64,000 bases of DNA from JANQJA01 sp040880285 (lineage in GTDB: Bacteria > Pseudomonadota > Gammaproteobacteria > Pseudomonadales > Azotimanducaceae), in the NCBI GenBank assembly GCA_040880285.1, contig JBBDIT010000059.1, positions 21,720 through 85,719 on the forward strand, in the 5' to 3' direction. A program made the translations under genes and the position numbers. Below the pieces are notes generated by a model. The model did not search any database, was not told where the DNA came from, and saw nothing but the letters and a program-made list of their open reading frames with translations. Shown here piece after piece: positions 1 through 8,007 of the stretch (within the stretch, counting starts at the first letter, position 1; each line of letters opens with the position of its first letter).

Positions 1-1038
1 TCCGATCTGCAGGAAACGACTACCGGGCACTACGGTGGACTTGGCCTTGAAGTAGGCATGGAAGACGGCTTCGTTCGTGTCATTGCACCCATGGATGACA
101 CACCTGCTGCACGTGGCGGTATCGAACCAGGCGACCTGATCATTCGACTGGACGATAAGTCAGTCAAGGGCATGTCCCTGTCCGAGGCTATTGAGGCAAT
201 GCGTGGTGAGCCTGGCAGCGAAATCCAGTTGACTATCATCCGCGAAGGCAATCCAAAGCCGACAGACTTGACCCTCATTCGCGAGGTGATCCAGGTTGCA
301 AGCGTCCGTCACCGTTTGCTTGAGGATGGCTATGGCTACATTCGCATTGCCCAGTTCCAGTCCTCGACCGGCGCAGAGACCGAGAAGGCAATCGCACAAC
401 TGACACAGGAAGGTCAGTTGCGAGGGCTTGTCCTCGATTTGAGAAATAACCCGGGCGGCGTTTTGCAAGCAGCGGTTGAGGTGTCGGATCTTTTTATTGC
501 CGATGGCCTGATCGTTTATACCTCTGGGCGCTTATCGAACGCCGACCTTAGATACAGCGCTACAACGCAGGATGTCACCGATGGAGTTCCGCTCGTTGTT
601 CTGGTTAATGAGGGGACCGCATCGGCATCAGAGATTGTCGCAGGAGCGTTACAGGACCATAGCCGTGCCGTGATCATGGGCGTCAGCACCTTTGGTAAGG
701 GTTCGGTGCAGACAATCCTGCCCCTCAATAACGAGAAAGCGATCAAGCTGACCACGTCGCTGTACTTCACCCCTTCCGGGCGATCAATTCAGGCCGAAGG
801 TATCCGCCCTGACATCTGGGTTGATCGATCTACAGTTACCAGGATGGAAACAAATGGTGTTCGCATAAAGGAAAGAGACCTGGCAAGGCATATCTCCAAT
901 GGTAACGGCGATTCCGAAAAGTCCAAAGACGCGGGTGAGGCGATTCCTGAAGATCTCGCGCTGACTGACTACCAATTGAACGAAGCGTTGACGCTGCTCA
1001 AGGGCATCAACATTCTGGCCAGGGCCCGGAGAGGATGA
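1..1038 (+). CDS. ctpA: Carboxyl-terminal processing protease (peptidase S41), 5' end outside the window
   Basis: The visible 345 C-terminal residues belong to a periplasmic S41 serine protease; the start lies before base 1 and the reading frame is open from base 1. A PDZ domain covers roughly visible residues 15-100. The protease fold follows, with LDLRNNPGG, the nucleophile segment GTASASEIVAG near residues 206-215 and the general-base lysine in STFGKGSVQT near 233. The final 50 residues form a charged tail. Members of this family trim or degrade envelope proteins and regulate cell-wall hydrolases. The stop overlaps the next start (ATGA), so the two genes are translationally coupled; ctpA followed by a YibQ-like gene is a common gammaproteobacterial order, usually behind envC. 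Confidence 0.93.
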   Translation, partial: SDLQETTTGHYGGLGLEVGMEDGFVRVIAPMDDTPAARGGIEPGDLIIRLDDKSVKGMSLSEAIEAMRGEPGSEIQLTIIREGNPKPTDLTLIREVIQVASVRHRLLEDGYGYIRIAQFQSSTGAETEKAIAQLTQEGQLRGLVLDLRNNPGGVLQAAVEVSDLFIADGLIVYTSGRLSNADLRYSATTQDVTDGVPLVVLVNEGTASASEIVAGALQDHSRAVIMGVSTFGKGSVQTILPLNNEKAIKLTTSLYFTPSGRSIQAEGIRPDIWVDRSTVTRMETNGVRIKERDLARHISNGNGDSEKSKDAGEAIPEDLALTDYQLNEALTLLKGINILARARRG

Positions 1039-1841
1039 AACCGGTGAGAGAATTGCTGACGATATTTGCAGTCGTAATTCTCTCAACCCCGCTGGTCGCT
1101 GCCGAACCCAAATTCATTGCGATTATTATAGATGACGTGGGCAATAGCCTCGACCGGGGAGAGCGCGCCATCGCATTGCCTGCGCCGATCACTATCTCCG
1201 TATTGCCCCACTCACGCTATGGCCCCAGGCTGGCACAACGCGCAAGTGCTGCTGGCAAGGAAGTCATGGTGCACATGCCGATGGCAAATATTTCAGGAAA
1301 ACCCATAGGCCCTATGGGACTCAAGTCCGCGATGTCACACGAGGACTTCACCATCCTCATCAACCGCGCACTCGCCGAAATCCCCGGGGCCAGGGGTATT
1401 AACAACCACATGGGCAGCTACCTGACGCAACAGGCAAAGGAGATGGAATGGTTGATGGATGTGGTGAAACGTCGCAACCTGTTCTTTATTGATTCAAGAA
1501 CCACCCCCAGATCCATCGCATCCAGGGTCGCAGAGCGGATGTCGGTTTTCTCATCCATACGGGATGTCTTTTTGGACAATAATCAAACCTTCTTCGAGAT
1601 CGATCAGGAATTCCGGCGACTGGTACATACCGCAGAGGTCAGGGGCACCGCGATCGCGATCGGGCACCCTCATGCGATTACCCTGGACTATCTTGAGATG
1701 GTGATCCCGCAACTGGACGACAAGGGCATTAGAGTGATCCCCGCCTCAAACCTGATCGCAATCCAGAAAATGACAAAATACCAATTTGCTCGTCGCCAAA
1801 CCAATACAAATGCGGGGTCGACGTTTCCCGGAGCGGAGTAA
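1035..1841 (+). CDS. Divergent polysaccharide deacetylase family protein (YibQ/DUF610-like)
   Basis: A 268-residue exported protein. A signal peptide (residues 1-23, ending PLVAA) precedes the modified NodB fold. Visible family motifs are IAIIIDDVGNS near the mature N-terminus, VMVHMPM, the INNHMGS segment, FFIDSRTT and the late IAIGHPH. The family keeps the beta/alpha barrel of polysaccharide deacetylases, but the activity of the YibQ branch is not settled; a role at the cell wall with CtpA and EnvC is inferred from conserved gene order. The start ATG overlaps the ctpA stop. It converges on hisA, with only 23 bases between the two stops, and I see no clear terminator there. Confidence 0.88.
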   Translation: MKPVRELLTIFAVVILSTPLVAAEPKFIAIIIDDVGNSLDRGERAIALPAPITISVLPHSRYGPRLAQRASAAGKEVMVHMPMANISGKPIGPMGLKSAMSHEDFTILINRALAEIPGARGINNHMGSYLTQQAKEMEWLMDVVKRRNLFFIDSRTTPRSIASRVAERMSVFSSIRDVFLDNNQTFFEIDQEFRRLVHTAEVRGTAIAIGHPHAITLDYLEMVIPQLDDKGIRVIPASNLIAIQKMTKYQFARRQTNTNAGSTFPGAE

Positions 1842-1864
1842 ATCCAACAGTCGCCGGAGCGCCA

Positions 1865-2611
1865 CTAACCGACGTAATTTTTTGCCAGCGCGATAGCCGC
1901 GGCAAGGTCGAGCGTACCCTCATAGATCGCCCGGCCTGTAATCACACCTGTGATTCCACCCGTGACCTTCTTCCCGGTTTCCAGGAGAGCCTCGATGTCA
2001 CCGATATCAGTGACACCACCGGATGCAATCACCGGAATCGTAATGGCGTCCGCCAGGTCCTTGATCGATTGCAGGCTGACGCCTCCCATCATGCCGTCCT
2101 TACCGATATCCGTGTATACCACTGCTTCAATACCATCGGCTTCGAACAACATGGCAAGGCTCTTGACCGGAATGTCCGTCACGTCGACCCAGCCGTTTTT
2201 GGCAACCATACCGTGTAAACCATCCAGACCGACAATGATGTGCCCGGGAAAACGCTTACACATTTCACCGACAAACTCCGGCTCTTCGACAGCCTTGGTG
2301 CCAATAATCAGGTACTGGACACCTGCATTCAGATAGGCTTCGATAATCCCGGCACTACGGATTCCACCACCCAGCTGGATAGTTAGTTCTGGATGATTTC
2401 TGGCGATGGTTTCAATGGCGGCCTTGTTAACCGGCTCACCCTGGAATGCGCCATCCAGGTCTACCAGATGCAGGCGATCAGCCCCTTGCGCAACCCATTG
2501 ATCTGCCATAGCGATCGGGTCATCCGAATAGGTAGTGCTCTGATCCAGACGCCCCTGTACCAGATTCACGACCTTGCCGTCCTTGAAGTCGATAGCAGGA
2601 ATGATCTGCAT
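1865..2611 (-). CDS. hisA: ProFAR isomerase HisA
   Basis: A 248-residue (beta/alpha)8 barrel, the normal length. It converts ProFAR to PRFAR, the fourth step of histidine synthesis. The N-terminal catalytic aspartate lies in IIPAIDFKDG, the second in YTDIGKDGMM, and the two phosphate-binding loops are QLGGGIRS and ASGGVTD. I start it at the ATG at 2611, which places MQIIPAID at the N-terminus; a longer upstream reading would only add residues overlapping hisB. One base separates it from the hisB stop, so the two are one operon. hisH normally sits between hisB and hisA in Gammaproteobacteria and is absent here, as is hisF downstream. Confidence 0.96.
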   Translation of the reverse strand: MQIIPAIDFKDGKVVNLVQGRLDQSTTYSDDPIAMADQWVAQGADRLHLVDLDGAFQGEPVNKAAIETIARNHPELTIQLGGGIRSAGIIEAYLNAGVQYLIIGTKAVEEPEFVGEMCKRFPGHIIVGLDGLHGMVAKNGWVDVTDIPVKSLAMLFEADGIEAVVYTDIGKDGMMGGVSLQSIKDLADAITIPVIASGGVTDIGDIEALLETGKKVTGGITGVITGRAIYEGTLDLAAAIALAKNYVG

Positions 2612-2612
2612 C

Positions 2613-3203
2613 CTAGAGGCTGCCCTTGGTCGAAGGCACACCGCTTACCCCTGGATCGAAAGCGACAGCCATTCGCAAGGCTCGTCCAAACGCCTTGAAC
2701 ACTGTCTCGATCTGGTGATGTGCATTGGCTCCTTTTAAGTTATCAATGTGGAGTGTCACATCAGCATGGTTGACGAACCCCTGGAAGAATTCGTGAAACA
2801 GGTCGACATCAAATTCCCCCACATGAGAACGCCCAAACGGTACCGCATATTCCAGCCCGGGACGTCCGGAAAAATCGATTACCACCCGTGAAAGGGCTTC
2901 ATCCAGTGGCACATAGGCATGACCATAACGATGAATGCCGCGCTTGTCCCCAATCGCCTCGGCAACTGCCTGCCCCAGCGTAATGCCGATATCCTCGACC
3001 GTGTGATGAGCATCGATAGCAAGATCGCCGTCAGCATTAACCTCAAGGTCTACCAGTCCATGACGGGCGATCTGGTCGAGCATGTGTTCGAGAAACGGCA
3101 GTCCAGTGGCAAATACTCCCTGGCCGGTGCCGTCCAGGTTCACTGCCACCGAGATGCTGGTTTCCAGCGTATTCCTCTCGATCCGGGATTTTCGTTCCGC
3201 CAT
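2613..3203 (-). CDS. hisB: Imidazoleglycerol-phosphate dehydratase HisB
   Basis: A 196-residue monofunctional dehydratase, not the long HisB fused to histidinol phosphatase found in enterics. It dehydrates imidazole glycerol phosphate with two manganese ions. The metal-binding histidine clusters are visible: HMLDQIARHG, DAHHTVEDIGI, GRSHVGEFD and the C-terminal GANAHHQIETVFKAF. It heads the hisBA pair. A perfect TATAAT lies about 65 bases upstream on the same strand, just before the neighbouring hypothetical gene ends, so hisBA probably has its own promoter. Confidence 0.96.
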   Translation of the reverse strand: MAERKSRIERNTLETSISVAVNLDGTGQGVFATGLPFLEHMLDQIARHGLVDLEVNADGDLAIDAHHTVEDIGITLGQAVAEAIGDKRGIHRYGHAYVPLDEALSRVVIDFSGRPGLEYAVPFGRSHVGEFDVDLFHEFFQGFVNHADVTLHIDNLKGANAHHQIETVFKAFGRALRMAVAFDPGVSGVPSTKGSL

Positions 3204-3265
3204 CTGCCTGATCTCTTTTCAGTGGTTACCAGTAGTTTGGCAATAGTGTTCGGTAAAAGCGCGGG

Positions 3266-3271
3266 ATTATA
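3266..3271 (-). promoter_or_regulatory. Candidate -10 box for hisBA
   Basis: On the minus strand this hexamer reads TATAAT exactly, about 62 bases before the hisB start. No good -35 hexamer is visible 16-18 bases upstream, so the promoter assignment is tentative. Confidence 0.4.
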
Positions 3272-3278
3272 CTGAAAT

Positions 3279-3671
3279 TCAGAGCGCACCATAGGGTAAA
3301 AACCGGTTATCCGTATTGGCCTTGATCCACCTGCGCAGGTCTGCCTTAAAAGCGCCACGCGCCTTGAGGATCCTGACCAACGGGATAACAGGCGAGTCCT
3401 GGCCACCGTCCCAGCCGCTCAACTGCATTTCTGCGAGCGTAAAAAAACGGATCAATGTCTCAATTTCGGCATCGCTCAGAGACTCAGCCACTGAGAAGGC
3501 GTCCGGCCCAGGCTTCATGAGTGCGGCACCTTTCTTGATATCCGCCCGGGACATGGATGCTGCAAGGTCCGTGACATCTGCTTGCCGCATTACGGTAATG
3601 TAGTTTTTGAGTGTTTCCATATCCGGTCTGGTGGCCCCCCCCGGCTCCCAGACACTCACGCCTGACGACAT
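3279..3671 (-). CDS. Hypothetical protein
   Basis: I do not recognise this 130-residue protein. It is mostly helical by composition, has no signal peptide or membrane segment and no cysteines. It reads as a small soluble protein ending in a tryptophan- and arginine-rich segment (LRRWIKANTDN). I take the ATG at 3671 because AGCAGG lies six bases upstream; an internal ATG at 3620 has a poorer ribosome site but would give a more typical N-terminus. It is 75 bases upstream of hisB on the same strand and could be cotranscribed, though a -10 box lies between. Confidence 0.55.
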   Translation of the reverse strand: MSSGVSVWEPGGATRPDMETLKNYITVMRQADVTDLAASMSRADIKKGAALMKPGPDAFSVAESLSDAEIETLIRFFTLAEMQLSGWDGGQDSPVIPLVRILKARGAFKADLRRWIKANTDNRFLPYGAL

Positions 3672-3793
3672 GTTAAACCTGCTGATTAGTTGCGAGATTG
3701 CTTATTATCCGCTCATGGATACGATAGTGAAACCCAGGAAATCCGGGATATCAGGTGGGGGCTTTTCAGTGCCAATACAGCTGGTGTATCTTG

Positions 3794-3934
3794 GAGGCCC
3801 TCTGTGGCCGAACGTTGATTCAGCGGCCGGCGGTGACTCGGTTCACTTGAGTTGCGGCAGGGACGCCAGCTGCAGAGGTAAAGCGGGTGTAGTTCAATGG
3901 GTAAATTGGCAGAGGCAATTTACGCCGCTGAAGT
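3794..3934 (+). repeat. 141-bp tandem repeat, unit 1, with truncated tRNA-Gly copy
   Basis: Bases 3794-3900 recur at 3935-3989 plus 4090-4141. If the 100 N are removed the offset is exactly 141 bases throughout. Unit 1 contains the first 18 bases of the tRNA-Gly gene (3883-3900). It then diverges into a perfect hairpin at 3901-3923 (GTAAATTG, seven-base loop, CAATTTAC) instead of finishing the tRNA. The stretch 3672-3793 before it holds no gene I can see. This is either a real local duplication of a tRNA locus or an assembly error at the scaffold join. Confidence 0.7.
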
Positions 3935-3989
3935 GAGGCCCTCTGTGGCCGAACGTTGATTCAGCGGCCGGCGGTGACTCGGTTCACTT

Positions 3990-4089
3990 NNNNNNNNNNN
4001 NNNNNNNNNNNNNNNNNNNNNNNNNNNNNNNNNNNNNNNNNNNNNNNNNNNNNNNNNNNNNNNNNNNNNNNNNNNNNNNNNNNNNNNNN
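3990..4089. other. Scaffold gap (100 N)
   Basis: Exactly 100 N, an arbitrary gap length, placed inside the second copy of the 141-bp repeat. The true distance and the number of repeat or tRNA copies here are unknown. Confidence 0.98.
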
Positions 4090-4123
4090 GAGTTGCGGCA
4101 GGGACGCCAGCTGCAGAGGTAAA

Positions 4124-4197
4124 GCGGGTGTAGTTCAATGGTAGAACTTCAGCTTCCCAAGCTGATAACGTGAGTTCGATTCTCATCACCCGCTCCA
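4124..4197 (+). tRNA. tRNA-Gly (anticodon CCC)
   Basis: A complete 74-base cloverleaf with encoded CCA. The acceptor strand GCGGGTG pairs with CACCCGC, the discriminator base is T and CCA occupies 4195-4197. The anticodon arm is TCAGC-TTCCCAA-GCTGA, which places CCC at positions 34-36, reading GGG glycine codons. The T-arm contains GTTCGATTC. It lies ten bases before the convergent stop of the response regulator. Confidence 0.93.
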
Positions 4198-4206
4198 TAT
4201 CATGCC

Positions 4207-4677
4207 CTAGGATTTCAATATCGCTTCCGCGCTTTGCTGAATCTCAGCAAGGTCTGAAATTTCTCCAGCTGCCAACTGCTGCAGGAAGTGGATTTGGCGG
4301 TTCACTGCCAGGTGCACCGCGACCCTGGCATGCACAATCTCCGGTGATGGCGGCTTGGTAATGTAATCGACCGCTCCGGCCTTGAAACCCCTAGCCTCGT
4401 TATGGCGATCGTCCATCGACGTAACGAAAATAACCGGAATATTGCGGGTGCTATCCATTTCCTTGAGCTTCTGACAGACATCAATGCCGCTCATGTGGGG
4501 CATGACCATGTCCAACAGGATCAGGTCAGGCAATTTTTCCTCGGCGATTTCAATGGCGCGCTCGCCACTGGTGGCCACATGAACGATATAAGTATCGGAA
4601 AGCATCCTGCCCAGCACCCGAACAACGGTGGTCTGGTCATCGACTACCAGGATTACCGGTTTTTCGTTGTCGTTCAT
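4207..4677 (-). CDS. Single-domain response regulator
   Basis: A 156-residue CheY-like receiver with no output domain. The acidic pair is D13-D14, the phosphoacceptor is D56 in LILLDMVMPHMSG, the switch threonine is T86 and the invariant lysine is K108 in YITKPP. Residues 125-156 form an extra C-terminal helix typical of stand-alone receivers that pass signals to diguanylate cyclases or kinases. No histidine kinase lies nearby, so its partner is unknown. It converges on the tRNA-Gly gene and is separated from the MFS gene upstream by about 110 bases. Confidence 0.9.
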   Translation of the reverse strand: MNDNEKPVILVVDDQTTVVRVLGRMLSDTYIVHVATSGERAIEIAEEKLPDLILLDMVMPHMSGIDVCQKLKEMDSTRNIPVIFVTSMDDRHNEARGFKAGAVDYITKPPSPEIVHARVAVHLAVNRQIHFLQQLAAGEISDLAEIQQSAEAILKS

Positions 4678-4789
4678 ACTGACTACTCCCGTTGGGGGCG
4701 ATGACTATCTATTTGGACTATTACCCTAGGCTATTACCCTGGATCCAGTTTTTTAACGAGAATACCGAAACATGCTGGCTTATTCATCA

Positions 4790-6121
4790 TCAGTGTAAAT
4801 TTCGATATCCGGGTACCATGAACAATACCAGTACCAGCACAATGAGCCCAAGGGCCGACGCCCCAACGGCCCATTGCGGACCAATCACATCCGCCACGAT
4901 ACTGATTGGATAAATACAAATGGAGAGAACCGACATCTCCAGCATGTAGATACTCATCACCCTGCCGCGAAATTCATCATCTACATAGGATTGGATCAAT
5001 ACATTGGATAATGACATGCGCGCCGACTGGCCAAGCCCCACCACAGTCAGCAGCGCCATCGACACCCAATAGTTGGTCGAGATGGCAAAGAAGAACAGTG
5101 CAACGCCCAGCACTAGCGCGCCCGAAAGCAGGACCCTGGCACGATTGCGGTTCGCCATGGAGGCTATCAATAGCGAACCGGCCAACGACCCCACCCCGGA
5201 GATTGAAATCAAGAGACCGAGACGATCCGGACCAGCATCCAGAACGTCTTTTGCAAAACCAGGCAATAGCATGAAGTAGGTCATGCTGAAGAACACCATC
5301 AGGAAATTACAGCCCAGCAACATAAATATAACCGGCGTACGCAACACATAACTGAATCCTGACTTCAGTTCGGTTAGCATCGGACCATCAGGCACCTGCG
5401 GTTTTGCGCGATCCTCGACCCTGACCTTGAACATCAAAGCCACCGACGATAAGTAAAGGACAGTCATCAGGTAGTACACCCACCGTGCCGGATCAATATT
5501 GCCGTCACCACCACCCAGGGCGGCCACCATTCCACCGGCGAGTCCCGGCAAGAGCAAACGTGCGGTATTCATACCGGACGTGTTGAGGGCAATCGCATTG
5601 GTGAGCCGGTCCAGACCCACCACATCCTTGGTCAACGCCTGGCGCGCCGGCATCATTGTATTCATCGCAAGGCCCTGCAGGATCGACGCAATCAGGAGAT
5701 GCTCAAAAGTGAGGCTATCCATGGTGATCAGGGCGCCGATAGTCAACGCGATACACGCGTTGAAGCCCTGACAATACTGGATCACGTGTTTCTTTTGCCT
5801 GGCGCGATCCGCCACGACGCCGCCGAGTGGGGCCGCGAACAGCCCCACGATGCCTCCCGCGGCGGTCATCCAGCCCAATTTTTCATAAGACCCGGTGATT
5901 TCGTAGACCAACCAGCCACGCACGAACATCTGCATGTTCATGGACGCAAAATTGCCGCACAGGGCAGCAAAGAACCAACGGAAGTTGGTATCCCGAAAGG
6001 CGTCAAATGTCTTTGGCCACCGGGTTGGTGGGGGGCTATCTTCTTCTTCCGGCGGCTCGTGGAGTGCGGCTATGTCGGGGATTTCAGATGGCGTATCATC
6101 TCTTCTTTGGCCTTCGCTCAT
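4790..6121 (-). CDS. MFS transporter (EntS-like drug/siderophore exporter group)
   Basis: A 443-residue permease with about 12 membrane helices after a 40-residue hydrophilic, proline-rich N-terminus. The first-loop MFS signature GGVVADRARQKKH follows helix 2. The sequence resembles MFS_3/EntS-like exporters, which use the proton gradient to expel small molecules. Substrate cannot be inferred. It stands alone on the minus strand, with 30 bases between its start and the end of the MDR reductase gene upstream, so cotranscription with that gene is possible. Confidence 0.85.
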   Translation of the reverse strand: MSEGQRRDDTPSEIPDIAALHEPPEEEDSPPPTRWPKTFDAFRDTNFRWFFAALCGNFASMNMQMFVRGWLVYEITGSYEKLGWMTAAGGIVGLFAAPLGGVVADRARQKKHVIQYCQGFNACIALTIGALITMDSLTFEHLLIASILQGLAMNTMMPARQALTKDVVGLDRLTNAIALNTSGMNTARLLLPGLAGGMVAALGGGDGNIDPARWVYYLMTVLYLSSVALMFKVRVEDRAKPQVPDGPMLTELKSGFSYVLRTPVIFMLLGCNFLMVFFSMTYFMLLPGFAKDVLDAGPDRLGLLISISGVGSLAGSLLIASMANRNRARVLLSGALVLGVALFFFAISTNYWVSMALLTVVGLGQSARMSLSNVLIQSYVDDEFRGRVMSIYMLEMSVLSICIYPISIVADVIGPQWAVGASALGLIVLVLVLFMVPGYRNLH

Positions 6122-6152
6122 GCTTCAAATATAGCACAACATTTCCCGGCAA

Positions 6153-7151
6153 CTAGCGAACCTCTGCAAGTTTTACCAGCATCTTGCCAGTGTTTACTCC
6201 CTGTAACAGGCCAATGAGTGCGGCAGGCGCCTGCTCAATCCCGTCCATGATTGTTTCCTCATACTTCATGGTACCTGCTGCCATCCATTTGCGCATATCT
6301 GACAGGAACTGGTCGCGTAGATGATTGAACTCATAGACCACGAACCCACGCATCGTGACCCTGTTGTATATCATGTTGGCCAGCGTCGTTACTCCTTCAG
6401 AACGCGCACCTTTATTGTTATACGCAGAAATCATTCCGCATACAGGTATCCTACCCAGCGGGCGCATCTGTCCAACAGCAGCATCGAGGTGCGCTCCACC
6501 GACATTCTCAAAATAGACATCAATGCCATCAGGCAAGCCAATATGAAGCTCTTTGGCAATACTGGAGGTTTTGTAATTGAAGGCGTGATCAAGGCCGAGC
6601 TCGCCGATTAGATACTTGACCTTCTCCTCGGAACCACAACTGCCTGCAACCCGGCACTCTTTAATTTTGGCGATCTGGGCGGCTACGCTTCCGACTGCCC
6701 CTGCAGCCGCTGACACGAACACGTTTTCACCTTCCTTTAAAGCGCCGGTCACCAGCAGGCCGCCATAAGCTGTAAGCCCTGTGGTTCCCAGTACGTGCAA
6801 GTGAGTGGTCAAAGGCTCGTCTTCAACCTTGATGACCTGCACACTGTCTGCCGCGGAAACAAAATACTCACGGAAACCATTCCGGTGCAGGACATAAGTA
6901 CCGACCGGAAGATTCTTGTCTGTGCTCTCCATTACCTGGCCAATCGCACCACCGCCCATCACCTGGTTCAGTGGGGTCTGGCCATTGGTCAGCGGTGGTC
7001 GCATGGCAGGGTCAACCGACATATACAGATTCTGCACGAGGATCTCACCCTCACCGGGGGCCGGTACATCCACTTCCACCACGGCGAAATTCTCCTCCCT
7101 CGGCAGGCCATCCGGCCGCGACACCAGGTGTACTTCTTTACTGGAAACCAT
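6153..7151 (-). CDS. NADP-dependent oxidoreductase (zinc-less MDR, CurA/leukotriene B4 dehydrogenase-like)
   Basis: A 332-residue medium-chain dehydrogenase/reductase without zinc ligands. The N-terminal substrate domain has LYMSVDPAMRP, typical of this branch, and the Rossmann domain contains VSAAAGAVGSVAAQIAK. These enzymes reduce activated alkenes or enones with NADPH. A perfect AGGAGG lies just upstream of the ATG at 7151, and an 18-bp palindrome sits 30 bases above, suggesting control by a TetR-type repressor not encoded next to it. The DUF547 gene ends 62 bases upstream. Confidence 0.9.
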   Translation of the reverse strand: MVSSKEVHLVSRPDGLPREENFAVVEVDVPAPGEGEILVQNLYMSVDPAMRPPLTNGQTPLNQVMGGGAIGQVMESTDKNLPVGTYVLHRNGFREYFVSAADSVQVIKVEDEPLTTHLHVLGTTGLTAYGGLLVTGALKEGENVFVSAAAGAVGSVAAQIAKIKECRVAGSCGSEEKVKYLIGELGLDHAFNYKTSSIAKELHIGLPDGIDVYFENVGGAHLDAAVGQMRPLGRIPVCGMISAYNNKGARSEGVTTLANMIYNRVTMRGFVVYEFNHLRDQFLSDMRKWMAAGTMKYEETIMDGIEQAPAALIGLLQGVNTGKMLVKLAEVR

Positions 7152-7179
7152 GTTCCGAACCTCCTGAAATCGTGATTTT

Positions 7180-7197
7180 TATGTAGGTACCTACGTA
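7180..7197. promoter_or_regulatory. Palindromic operator candidate
   Basis: GTAGGTACCTAC (7183-7194) is a perfect 12-base palindrome, extended by one mismatch and two further matching bases on each side. Its position between the DUF547 stop and the ribosome site of the MDR reductase, and its sequence, fit a TetR-family operator. Confidence 0.5.
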
Positions 7198-7213
7198 ATA
7201 GATAACTTTAAAT

Positions 7214-7969
7214 TTAATTATTGTTGAGCCGCCAATTGTACTTCAGGTCCGTCTTAATCCGTTTAAAGTCAATAGGTTCTGCATACTTTCTTAGAAATAC
7301 CTCAACTCCTGGACGGCCGCCAAAGTCTTCACCATACCAGCCGAAAATCGCCGAAACGCGAGCGAGATCACCCTCGACACTGAGTCCCTTGCCTGATTGT
7401 GAGAGGAACTTCCGTGCCTGGTCGTCCAGTTGCCAGTCCAGCTTTGCGGCCTCGTAAGGCTCATCTCGAAGGTCTGGGCAGCTGATCGAGGCGCAGTTCA
7501 CGGCGACGTGAATGCGGGGCTCACCCAGGGGTCGCAGGACTCGATGCTCGATGTCATCCAGCGTCAAATTACCGTCCGCATTTTGCAGCATGACACGGTC
7601 CCAGGGACCACGAAGGAAATTGCCTATATCGCGGATACTGTCTACCGGCCACTCATCAAGGATCAGCTGGATGGTAAGAAGGTTATAGGCATTGATATAA
7701 AAAGCGAGCTTCTCCTCACGGCGCTCAAGACGCCCCACGTCGAAATTGCGCACCATCGACACCAGCGCTGCAAAGCGCGGGTCGCTTCCCAAGCCTTGGT
7801 AGTTCACCAGATTCAATGGTATTGCGTCCTTTACTCCGGGCTCGACATACTCAGACAGCAATTGCCTGTATCCTTGCCAGTCCGGTTCTACTGCACCCAC
7901 TCCCGGACTGCCCGCTGCAAACACAATGACCAGCAGGCTTCCAATCAGTAGGCTTCGCATTGTTCGCAT
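7214..7969 (-). CDS. DUF547 domain exported protein
   Basis: A 251-residue exported protein with a signal peptide over about residues 1-26 (SLLVIVFAAGSPGVGA). The DUF547 core is recognisable from AFYINAYNLLTIQLI and HVAVNCASISCPDLRDEPY. The family is thought to be related to papain-like or transglutaminase folds, and the conserved cysteine and histidine are present, but no activity is established. It lies 38 bases downstream of the dihaem cytochrome gene on the same strand, so it is likely the last gene of that operon. Confidence 0.85.
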   Translation of the reverse strand: MRTMRSLLIGSLLVIVFAAGSPGVGAVEPDWQGYRQLLSEYVEPGVKDAIPLNLVNYQGLGSDPRFAALVSMVRNFDVGRLERREEKLAFYINAYNLLTIQLILDEWPVDSIRDIGNFLRGPWDRVMLQNADGNLTLDDIEHRVLRPLGEPRIHVAVNCASISCPDLRDEPYEAAKLDWQLDDQARKFLSQSGKGLSVEGDLARVSAIFGWYGEDFGGRPGVEVFLRKYAEPIDFKRIKTDLKYNWRLNNN

Positions 7970-8007
7970 CCTGCCACAAGTTGTGTGTACAACAGATTCC
8001 GTCCTCG

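Noticed and set aside
3883..3900. A second functional tRNA-Gly
   Set aside because: Only the first 18 bases match; the D-arm, anticodon and T-arm are missing.
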